Assembly (NCBI GenBank): GCA_910585235.1
Contig: CAJUCM010000031.1
Span: forward strand, 1-14,042
DNA: 14,042 bases
Reading direction: 5' to 3'
DNA from: an uncultured Christensenella sp.
GTDB taxonomy: Bacteria > Bacillota > Clostridia > Christensenellales > Borkfalkiaceae
The translations under genes were made by a program, and so were the position numbers. This document shows, one piece after another, positions 7,084-13,627 of the stretch (the stretch's first letter is position 1; every line of letters begins with the position of its first letter). Under the pieces are notes generated by a model. That model saw only the letters and a list, made by a program, of their open reading frames with translations, made no database searches and was not told the origin of the DNA.

Positions 7084-9618
7084 TTATTTCGTATAAGTAA
7101 ATTTGATTTTGCCGCAATCCGAGAAAATTGATTTTCGAGCCTTTTTGAAACGTTTCGGCATAGTAACGCTTGTAAGCTGCATACAACCAGTAAATACATC
7201 ATTCCCCATATTTATTACCGAATCAGGTATTGTGACACTTTTAAGATTTATACAATTTCCCAAAGCCATTTCTTCAATTTTACTAACTGAGTTTGGAATT
7301 GTTATACTTGTAAATCCAACACAACCGTTGAATGCACGAACGCCGATTTCTGTAACCGAATCTGGGATCATGACGCTTGTAAGACTGCAACAGCCACTTA
7401 ACAATTCAAATTCAATTTGAGTTATTTTTTTAGGCAATGTAATACTTGTAAGGTTGCTACAACCCTGAAATGCTCGATATTCAATCCTTGCAATCGAATC
7501 TGGAAGCGTGATGCCTGTAAGCCCCCAACAACCGTAAAATGCTGCATTTTCGATAATCGTTACCGAACTTGGAATAGCTACACTCGTGAGTCCGCTACAA
7601 CCGCCGAATACACATTCTTTGATTTGAGTCACCGATTTAGGTATTGTGATGCTTGCTAGTCCATTGCACCCCGTAAAAGCATGAGAGCCAATACTTTTAA
7701 TAGAATCAGGCAATAAGATACTTGTAAGTCCGCTACAACCAAAAAAACATGAACGTCCGATTCTTGTTACCGAATCCGGAATTGTAATTTTTGTTATCAT
7801 CTTGCAGCCATTGAACGCATTATCTTCGACAGCTGTTATCCCGCGCGGAACTATAACATTTTGTTTCTTACCCTTATAACTTACAAGTACTGTACCTTGA
7901 ATACAATATTCATTTTTATCATAATTATCAATACTTGGATCATTGGCTCTTTCCCAAGCAAGACGCTCCGCCTCATGTTTACGGCGTTCCTCTTCTTTAC
8001 GTAAGCGTTGTTCTTTTTGTCGGCGGTGTTGTTCTTCTTTTTGTCGACGCAAACGTTCTTCTTCCTGTTTACGAAGCCGCTCTTCCTCTTGTCTCCGCGC
8101 CACCTCCTGTTGACGCAGGCGTTCTTCCTCTTGTCTCCGCGCCACCTCTTGTTGGTGTTCCCGTTCCGCCTGTTCGAGTTCCTCCGCTTTTTTTGCAAAA
8201 TTCTGCGCAAACAAATCGATTCTTTCTTTCAGTTTACCGTCTGCGGTCTTTTGCGCAAAAATATAATTTTTATCCGAACGGATTTTTGCAATGCCGTTCA
8301 ATGTTATTTTAACAAGTAAACTCTCTTCGTTTTTTGCCTTGAATTTGCATAGGAACGCGCCGAACCAGCCCTCTCCGTTTTCGGGGTCGGAATCGATTGC
8401 CTGACGGAAATATTTTTCCGCCGTCGCAAAGTCGCCGAAGTCAAGCTCCTGCTTCGCGCGGACGAGCAATTTTTCCGCATCCAACGCCGCACCGACCGCA
8501 GGCGCGGAAGCAATTGCCGCCCCGTGCTGTAAGTTTTTTAACTTCTCTTCGATTTCCTTTTGCGCCTGCTTCTGCTGCTCCTCTAATTTCCGCTGACGCT
8601 CCGTAAATTCGCGCTGTAATTTTTCCTGCTGTTCCCCCAACTTGCGCCGCTGTTCCTCTTCCGCGGCGCGCTTTTTTGCTTCCGCTTGCTCCTTCCTCTT
8701 CTTCGCTTCGGGCGTGTGACTCTCCACAAACGCAGTCACACGCTCCGCCGCGTCGATCGCGCCGAGATTGATCCCCTGTATCTTTCCGTTCTTCCCCGAT
8801 AGTTTTTCGATCGGCTTTCCGTGAAATGCAAGCGTAATACTTCCGCTCTCTTTCTCCTCGTCACGGATAAGCGCAAGAAAACGCGTATACTCGTTCTTTA
8901 CCCACGGCGTATTAAGATATTCTTCCTTTCCGCACACCACCAGCATACATTCCGAACACCACAGCGCATACAGGATCCGCGCTTCATAGTCCGCTCCCGT
9001 TACGCTCTTTAACTCCCGCTCCGAAAAAAACGGCTTATATCCCTTTCCGCGCAGACTGAAATAGATGTCGTCCGCGTATTTATAGTCCGCCGTTCTCATT
9101 CCCGTTTCGTCGTCCGTCACCTTGACGCAGATAAAACAGTCGTACTTGATCCCCTGTTCTTTCAATCTATAAAACTCGTTTGCGATATAATCGATCTCGC
9201 CCGCGCGGGCTTGATATTCCGCTCTCTGCACGTTCGTCGCAAGCGTCAGCGCGCGTTGATAATTCTTGTTCTCCGTAAATTTATTCTTGCTCACCGCGTG
9301 GCAAACGGGTTGCAGTTTGTGTTTTAAGTTGTCTTTCAGATACTGTACTTTGAACTCCGAAAGCGCCGCGCCGAAATATGCTTCGGGTTCTTCCCCGTCC
9401 AACTCCTGCGCCTTCTGATAGGAAGTAAGTGCGCCCTCGAATCTGCAAAGATCGAGTTCGTTCGCGGCGATTTTCAATTGCTCTACCGCCTTGCTCTCCT
9501 CTTTGGGGAGCGTGAATGTACTTCCGCAATACTCGCATTCCAAAACCCCGTCCAAAGCCTTTACAGCGTTCAACTGCGCTCCGCAATTCTTACACTTTTC
9601 AAATATCAATTTCCCCAT
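7084..9618 (-). CDS. Zinc ribbon-TPR-TIR-coiled coil-LRR (BspA-type) protein
   Basis: The 844-residue protein has these parts. Residues 9-31: zinc ribbon (C9, C12, C28, C31). About 51-130: TPR-like helical module. About 158-250: TIR domain (YDCFICVK start, FFSERELK BB-loop region, then WVKNEY). W239 and E243 align with WVHKE of SARM1, whose glutamate E642 is the NADase catalytic residue. About 303-365: Glu/Lys/Gln-rich coiled coil. About 388-465: second copy of the TPR-like module. About 473-556: Arg/Glu/Gln-rich coiled coil. 584-844: LRR_5 repeats with a 23-residue period. There is no signal peptide or membrane segment. Zinc ribbon-TPR-TIR proteins with a WVKNEW motif are common, uncharacterised products in gut Clostridia; the LRR_5 tail suggests ligand or protein sensing. 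An immune or self-killing NADase is an inference. The start has AAAGGGA upstream; the gene lies 17 nt after priA. The LRR half is AT-rich, unlike the rest. Confidence 0.93.
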   Translation of the reverse strand: MGKLIFEKCKNCGAQLNAVKALDGVLECEYCGSTFTLPKEESKAVEQLKIAANELDLCRFEGALTSYQKAQELDGEEPEAYFGAALSEFKVQYLKDNLKHKLQPVCHAVSKNKFTENKNYQRALTLATNVQRAEYQARAGEIDYIANEFYRLKEQGIKYDCFICVKVTDDETGMRTADYKYADDIYFSLRGKGYKPFFSERELKSVTGADYEARILYALWCSECMLVVCGKEEYLNTPWVKNEYTRFLALIRDEEKESGSITLAFHGKPIEKLSGKNGKIQGINLGAIDAAERVTAFVESHTPEAKKRKEQAEAKKRAAEEEQRRKLGEQQEKLQREFTERQRKLEEQQKQAQKEIEEKLKNLQHGAAIASAPAVGAALDAEKLLVRAKQELDFGDFATAEKYFRQAIDSDPENGEGWFGAFLCKFKAKNEESLLVKITLNGIAKIRSDKNYIFAQKTADGKLKERIDLFAQNFAKKAEELEQAEREHQQEVARRQEEERLRQQEVARRQEEERLRKQEEERLRRQKEEQHRRQKEQRLRKEEERRKHEAERLAWERANDPSIDNYDKNEYCIQGTVLVSYKGKKQNVIVPRGITAVEDNAFNGCKMITKITIPDSVTRIGRSCFFGCSGLTSILLPDSIKSIGSHAFTGCNGLASITIPKSVTQIKECVFGGCSGLTSVAIPSSVTIIENAAFYGCWGLTGITLPDSIARIEYRAFQGCSNLTSITLPKKITQIEFELLSGCCSLTSVMIPDSVTEIGVRAFNGCVGFTSITIPNSVSKIEEMALGNCINLKSVTIPDSVINMGNDVFTGCMQLTSVTMPKRFKKARKSIFSDCGKIKFTYTK
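7087..7869 (-). repeat. Array of 23-residue (69-nt) BspA-type leucine-rich repeats
   Basis: The C-terminal third of the TIR protein consists of LRR_5 units of the form GCxxLTSIxIPDSVxxIGxxAF. A cysteine recurs at exactly residues 605, 628, 651, 674, 697, 720, 743, 766, 789, 812 and 835, eleven times with no insertion or deletion. A first, diverged unit begins near residue 584, and the last (FSDCGKIKFTYTK) looks like a cap. On the plus strand this shows as a recurring ACTTGTAAG-like block every 69 nt. DNA copies are diverged in sequence though identical in length. Confidence 0.93.
8081..8148 (-). repeat. Tandem 42-nt duplication in the second coiled coil
   Basis: A 26-nt perfect match (8081-8106 and 8123-8148) recurs at a 42-nt offset. 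It encodes two consecutive 14-residue units, EVARRQEEERLRQQ (491-504) and EVARRQEEERLRKQ (505-518). Fourteen residues is two heptads, so the duplication lengthens the coiled coil without breaking its register. Degenerate RxQEEERLRxQ-like units continue to about residue 545. Confidence 0.85.
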
Positions 9619-9635
9619 ATTCCCTTTCTCCTTTG

Positions 9636-11807
9636 TCAGCTTAAATTAGCGGGATTCTCTTCCACATACGCCAGTGCGTTTTTTGGTTTGACCTCCGCAC
9701 AGACCGCATAAATTTGTTTGAGAACGGAAGTATCCACAAGCCGCATCAGCACCTGATAGCGGTAGCTGTTTTTAATGTATTTGATCGGCGCGTGCATTTT
9801 GTTGAAGATCAGAAAGCTCTCGCCGTGACTTTGATAAATTTCGTTGAGCCTGTCGTACGTCTCTCGGAGCGCGGCAAGCGTCTCCTTTTCGTTCTCTCCG
9901 CACACCATGACGCGCACGATCTTTGCAAAGGGCGGAAACATGGTCGCGGCGCGGATCGAAATTTCGTGTTCGTAAAATCCCTCGTAATCGTACTGCGTCG
10001 CAAAGCGCAGAATATAGTTTTCGGGATCGAACGTCTGCAAGACGACTTCTCCCTTTTCCTCCGCCCGTCCGCTCCTGCCCGCGACCTGCGTCACGAGCTG
10101 AAAGGTGCGCTCCCCGCTCCGATAGTCGGAAAAGTGCAGGCTCATGTCCGCGTCGAGGATCCCCACGAGCGTGACGGCGGGGAAGTCGTGCCCCTTTGCA
10201 ACCATCTGCGTTCCGACGAGAATATCCGCCTTGCGCTCGGAGAACTGTTTCAAAATTTTGAAGTGCCCCTCTTTGCCGTTCGTCGTGTCGTTATCCATTC
10301 TCAAAATGCGCGCCGAGGGATAGAGGGCTTTGAGTTCGCTCTCGATCTTCTGCGTGCCCGTTCCCACATAGCGGATATGCTTGCCGCCGCATTCGGGGCA
10401 GGCGGGGAGCATTCTGTACTTCGTGCCGCAGTAGTGGCATTTCAGGCAGTTTTCCTCGCTGTGATAGGTGAGCGACACGTCGCAGTTTTCGCACTTGGCA
10501 ACGTAGCCGCAGTCGCGGCAGATGACCGTCTGCGAATACCCCCTGCGGTTGAGAAACAGAATTGCCTGATTTCCCTTTGCAAGGCAGGTTTCGAGCTTTT
10601 CTTTGAGAATGCCCGAAAAAGGAGAGGGATTCCCTCTGCGCACTTCTCTCCGCATATCCACGATATTCACGTCTGGAAGCGGTCTTGCGTTGATCCGGTT
10701 CGGGAGCTTGACGAGGTTATATTCCCCGTTCTTCGCCTTCATGTAGGTTTCGACGGAGGGCGTCGCGCTCCCCAAAATGAGTTTACATCCGTTGTACTTC
10801 GCTCTCAACAGAGCGACGTCCGCCGTGTTGTAGCGCGGGGAGCTCTCCGAAGAATAGCTCCCGTCGTGCTCTTCGTCGAGAATGATCACGCCCACGTTTT
10901 CAACGGGCGCAAACACCGCGCTCCGCGCGCCGATCGCGATTTTCGCCTCCCCCTCCCTCAGTCTCATCCATTCGTCGAACCGCTCGCCCGCGGAAAGACC
11001 GCTGTGCAGGATCGCCGCGCTCTTGCCGAAGCGGGAACGCAGTTGGGAGAGCATCTGCGGCGTCAGCGAAATTTCGGGGACGAGGAAGATCGCGCTCCGA
11101 CCGGCTTTCAGTTCCTCGGCGATCATTGTCAAATAAATTTCCGTCTTTCCGCTGCCCGTAACGCCGTGCAGAAGCGTGACCGTCTTTTCGGTACTGCGGA
11201 TCGAGGAAACGGCGCCCGTCTGCGCAGGGGTCAGTTCATGTTCCGCCCGTCCGCCCGAAACGTCTAAATAGGGCGCACGGTAGCGCCGCCGCTTCTCCTC
11301 CGCGATCGCGCCCTTATCGAGAAGCGCTTTATATGCCGCCGCCCCGAACGTTTCGCGCAAATAAGCGCTCTCCGCCTCGCCGTTCTTTTCCAGATGATCG
11401 AAAAGCATTGCCTGTTTGGGCGCGCGCGGCGAGAGAGCGACCTCTCTGCCCGAAAGACGGGCGAACGTTTTATACACTTCCCCAACCTTTCCCGTCCGCA
11501 TTTCCGCAGGCAGAAAAAGCCGTAGCGAGAGCGCGAGCGGGCAGCGGTAGCGTTCGGATATTTTTTTTGCGACCGTCAGGCACTCTTCGGTGATCGCAGG
11601 GAAGTCCTCTTCCGCGCGGAAGATTTTTTTGAGCTTCTCCTCCGGATAATCGCTCTTCTCCTTGACGCGCACGACAAAGCCCGTCGCAACGCTCCTGCCG
11701 AACGGAACGGTGACGCGCATACCCGCCGCGATCCCCTCGCCGCAGGCGTAATCGAATATTTTATCCACGTCGCTGTGCGCAATATCTACGATGACTTCCG
11801 CAATCAT
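9636..11807 (-). CDS. priA: Primosomal protein N' (replication restart helicase)
   Basis: The 723-residue superfamily 2 helicase recognises stalled forks and D-loops and reloads the replisome. Regions in order: N-terminal 3'-DNA-binding domain (MIAEVIVDIA... DKIFDY, about 1-105), winged-helix region, Walker A GVTGSGKT (215-222), Walker B DEEH (311-314), GSATPS (346-351), the zinc-binding insertion with paired cysteines C430/C433, C439/C442, C457/C460 and C470/C473, then GTGTQKIE and the helicase C domain with VAGRSGR. The length is normal for the family and no key residue is missing. AAGGG about 6 nt before the ATG serves as ribosome binding site. In Bacillus coaBC precedes priA; here a 61-nt gap with a hairpin lies between rpoZ and priA. 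Confidence 0.98.
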   Translation of the reverse strand: MIAEVIVDIAHSDVDKIFDYACGEGIAAGMRVTVPFGRSVATGFVVRVKEKSDYPEEKLKKIFRAEEDFPAITEECLTVAKKISERYRCPLALSLRLFLPAEMRTGKVGEVYKTFARLSGREVALSPRAPKQAMLFDHLEKNGEAESAYLRETFGAAAYKALLDKGAIAEEKRRRYRAPYLDVSGGRAEHELTPAQTGAVSSIRSTEKTVTLLHGVTGSGKTEIYLTMIAEELKAGRSAIFLVPEISLTPQMLSQLRSRFGKSAAILHSGLSAGERFDEWMRLREGEAKIAIGARSAVFAPVENVGVIILDEEHDGSYSSESSPRYNTADVALLRAKYNGCKLILGSATPSVETYMKAKNGEYNLVKLPNRINARPLPDVNIVDMRREVRRGNPSPFSGILKEKLETCLAKGNQAILFLNRRGYSQTVICRDCGYVAKCENCDVSLTYHSEENCLKCHYCGTKYRMLPACPECGGKHIRYVGTGTQKIESELKALYPSARILRMDNDTTNGKEGHFKILKQFSERKADILVGTQMVAKGHDFPAVTLVGILDADMSLHFSDYRSGERTFQLVTQVAGRSGRAEEKGEVVLQTFDPENYILRFATQYDYEGFYEHEISIRAATMFPPFAKIVRVMVCGENEKETLAALRETYDRLNEIYQSHGESFLIFNKMHAPIKYIKNSYRYQVLMRLVDTSVLKQIYAVCAEVKPKNALAYVEENPANLS

Positions 11808-11823
11808 AAGTACCCTTTATTGA

Positions 11824-11846
11824 AACAGCCCCTTGACGGGGCTGTT
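11824..11846 (-). terminator. Hairpin between rpoZ and priA, possible weak terminator or attenuator
   Basis: On the minus strand AACAGCCCC, a 5-nt loop, and GGGGCTGTT form a perfect 9-bp stem 23 nt after the rpoZ stop. It is followed by TCAATAAAGG rather than a clean U-tract, so it is a poor intrinsic terminator; it may attenuate transcription or set an mRNA processing point between the gmk-rpoZ and priA segments. It is the only non-coding hairpin in the operon and lies where coaBC is found in Bacillus. Confidence 0.5.
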
Positions 11847-11868
11847 ACATGGTTTTGTTTCGCTCGAT

Positions 11869-12090
11869 TCAGTCGCGGCTTCCGTAAATTTTCCCGTTCA
11901 TGACCTCGTTGCACGCAAGCACGAGTTCTTTCTGCTTTCCGGGAAGCTCGGATACGCCCGTGGACTGCATCTGCTCGATGATCTGCCGCGTGCGCTTGGA
12001 AACGATCACGCAGAGTTCATAACGGCTCACGGGCATTTCTTCCGTGCCGAGCTTTCTGACCAACTCATCTACCGAAGGTTCGTTTATCAT
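11869..12090 (-). CDS. rpoZ: DNA-directed RNA polymerase omega subunit
   Basis: The 73-residue product matches omega: SRYELCVIVSKRTRQI (22-37) corresponds to the conserved YELVxxxAKRARQI block, and GKQKELVLACNEVMNGKI to the following helix. Omega binds the beta-prime subunit and helps assembly of RNA polymerase. Two in-frame starts exist: TTG at 12096 (sharing TTGA with the gmk stop) and ATG at 12090. AAGGAG ends 9 nt before the ATG but only 3 nt before the TTG, so I chose ATG. The gmk-rpoZ order is canonical. It is followed by the hairpin at 11824-11846. Confidence 0.93.
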   Translation of the reverse strand: MINEPSVDELVRKLGTEEMPVSRYELCVIVSKRTRQIIEQMQSTGVSELPGKQKELVLACNEVMNGKIYGSRD

Positions 12091-12092
12091 AA

Positions 12093-12668
12093 TCAAAATC
12101 TCCTTTTGCTTTTTTCCGTTTCTATGATTTTTTGAAGGGTCTCTTTCGCCTCGCCTAAATCGTCGTTGACGACGGTGTAGTCGTACCGATCCCTGTTTGA
12201 AAGTTCGTACTTGACCCGCTCCAAACGCGTTTTAAGCTCCTCTTCCGATTCGGAACCGCGGCGGGACAGTCTTGTAGCGAGCGCCTCTTCGCTCGGCGGG
12301 GCGATCATGATAAGAACGGGCGAGACCGAACTGCCTTTGAGCGCTTGTTTGACCTGCAACGCGCCCTTTACGTCGATTTCAAGAATGACGGACTTCGTCT
12401 TTAACTGTTCCAGAACGAAAGATTTCGGCGTGCCGTAGAAGTTTCCGAAATGTTCGTCCCATTCCAAAAATCCGTCCTCGTCCTTTCTTTTGCAAAATTC
12501 TTCGCGCGAAAGAAAGAAATACGATTCGCCGTCCTTTTCTCCCGCGCGGGGATTCCGCGTCGTGCAGGAGACGGAGAGCGCAAGCTCCTTATCTTCCCGC
12601 ATGAGAAGTTTTACAAGCGTTCCCTTCCCCACGCCGGAGGGACCCGAAATTACGAATAGCGTTCCCAT
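12093..12668 (-). CDS. gmk: Guanylate kinase
   Basis: The 191-residue enzyme phosphorylates GMP to GDP with ATP, feeding GTP, dGTP and (p)ppGpp pools. The P-loop is GPSGVGKGT (9-17). The GMP-binding segment SCTTRNPRAGEKDGESYFF contains the conserved R38, R41 and Y50. The lid region RLSRRGSESEEELKTRL and the end YDYTVVNDDL are typical. The ATG starts 1 nt after the yicC stop (TAA-T-ATG), and its stop overlaps the region of the rpoZ start. yicC-gmk adjacency is widespread; the small regulatory gene remA found between them in Bacillus is absent. Confidence 0.97.
   Translation of the reverse strand: MGTLFVISGPSGVGKGTLVKLLMREDKELALSVSCTTRNPRAGEKDGESYFFLSREEFCKRKDEDGFLEWDEHFGNFYGTPKSFVLEQLKTKSVILEIDVKGALQVKQALKGSSVSPVLIMIAPPSEEALATRLSRRGSESEEELKTRLERVKYELSNRDRYDYTVVNDDLGEAKETLQKIIETEKSKRRF
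12100..12105 (-). promoter_or_regulatory. Ribosome binding site deciding the rpoZ start
   Basis: AAGGAG on the minus strand lies 9 nt upstream of ATG 12090 and 3 nt upstream of TTG 12096, favouring the ATG. It is embedded in the last codons of gmk. Confidence 0.75.
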
Positions 12669-12669
12669 A

Positions 12670-13542
12670 TTATTCGATGTTCTGGATCTGTTCGCGGATT
12701 TTTTCGATTTCGTTCTTCATGGCGAGCGCGGAGCGCGTCACCTCGGAATCGTTCGATTTGGAACAGATCGTATTGCATTCGCGGTTGAATTCCTGAATGA
12801 GGAAGTCGAGCTTGCGCCCGATGAGTTTTTCTTCCGCAATCGAATAAAATTCCGCAATGTGCGAGGAGAGCCTTGTCAGCTCCTCGTCGATATTGCATTT
12901 ATCCGAGAAGATCGCGGCTTCCGTGACGATCCTCGTCTCGTCCGCGTTCTCCCCGACAAGCTCGCGGATGCGCTCCGTCATTTTTTTGCGGTACTCTTCC
13001 GCAACGAAAGGCGCGCGCGAAGCGATCTCCTCGCGAAGCGTTTTTATCGTCTCTATGCGCGAAAGCAGATCGGCTTTCAGCCGTTCCCCCTCGGCAAAAC
13101 GCATTTTCAATAGATTGTCGAGCGCCAGTTGAAGCGCGGAGACGAGCGCGTTTTTCATCTCTTCGTCCTCGCCCTCCGTATCCTCCTGCCTTACGACGTC
13201 GGGCAGGCGCAGATAGAACGAAAGCGCCAGATCGTCTTTCACGTCCGTAAGCGTCTCTTTCAGCGTTTTTGCCGCCGCCTCGTAAGCCTTTGCAACGCCT
13301 AAATCGACAAAGAATTTTTTGCCCCGTTCGCGCTTATCGGTATAACTTACGAACACGTCGACGTGCCCGCGCGAAATGCTCTCGCGGACGCGGGAGCGGA
13401 TGAGTTCCTCGTATGCGGCGAAGATGCGGGGACTTTTGATGGTAAGATCGAGAAAGCGGTTGTTGACCGATTTCACCTCGACCGTCAATTCGATCCCGTC
13501 CTTGCGGTAATCCCCCTTTCCGTAGCCCGTCATACTGTACAT
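12670..13542 (-). CDS. yicC: YicC/YloC-family endoribonuclease
   Basis: The 290-residue protein begins MYSMTGYGKGD and continues VEVKSVNNRFLDL, the signature of the YicC N-terminal domain (about 1-155). The C-terminal DUF1732 domain (about 205-290) carries DFLIQEFNRECNTICSKSND, which is nearly invariant in the family. Family members have been described as endoribonucleases involved in small-RNA and mRNA turnover. A long charged helical region joins the domains. GGGAGAGG about 8 nt before the ATG at 13542 supports this start over the internal ATG at codon 4. It is the first gene after the operon promoter, with a leader of only about 20 nt. Confidence 0.95.
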   Translation of the reverse strand: MYSMTGYGKGDYRKDGIELTVEVKSVNNRFLDLTIKSPRIFAAYEELIRSRVRESISRGHVDVFVSYTDKRERGKKFFVDLGVAKAYEAAAKTLKETLTDVKDDLALSFYLRLPDVVRQEDTEGEDEEMKNALVSALQLALDNLLKMRFAEGERLKADLLSRIETIKTLREEIASRAPFVAEEYRKKMTERIRELVGENADETRIVTEAAIFSDKCNIDEELTRLSSHIAEFYSIAEEKLIGRKLDFLIQEFNRECNTICSKSNDSEVTRSALAMKNEIEKIREQIQNIE

Positions 13543-13567
13543 AATGATCGCCTCTCCCGTTTTCCGT

Positions 13568-13596
13568 ATTATAACATATTTTCTTGAAGTTTACAA
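13568..13596 (-). promoter_or_regulatory. Sigma-A-type promoter with extended -10 for the yicC operon
   Basis: On the minus strand TTGTAA (13596-13591) and TATAAT (13573-13568) are separated by exactly 17 nt, and the -10 is preceded by TG at the extended -10 position (TGTTATAAT). Transcription should start near 13561, leaving about 19 nt of leader containing the GGGAGAGG ribosome binding site of yicC. The region is sharply AT-rich compared with the flanking genes. No other convincing promoter was found before thiN, so this element probably drives the whole operon. Confidence 0.85.
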
Positions 13597-13627
13597 GTGT
13601 TTTTTTCTTCCCGCAGCCGAATTTCGC

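Noticed and set aside
7087..7869. 69-nt periodicity as a CRISPR or DNA satellite array
   Set aside because: The period is a protein repeat of 23 codons; DNA copies are diverged and there are no identical repeats with unique spacers.
7084..7902. LRR part as a separate surface protein (BspA-like)
   Set aside because: It is in frame with the TIR part with no stop, ribosome binding site or signal peptide between them, so it is one cytosolic protein.
9714..11267. A 517-codon open frame on the plus strand opposite priA
   Set aside because: priA on the minus strand has all family motifs over its full length. The plus-strand frame shows no recognisable domain, no ribosome binding site and arises from GC-rich codon bias, as do the other long antisense frames (1156-1713, 1982-2785).
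13583..13607. Weak stem with a run of T on the plus strand (CTTG...CAAG then TTTTTTT)
   Set aside because: Only 4 bp of stem with a 7-nt loop and no plus-strand gene to terminate; the same bases are the -35 region and spacer of the minus-strand promoter.
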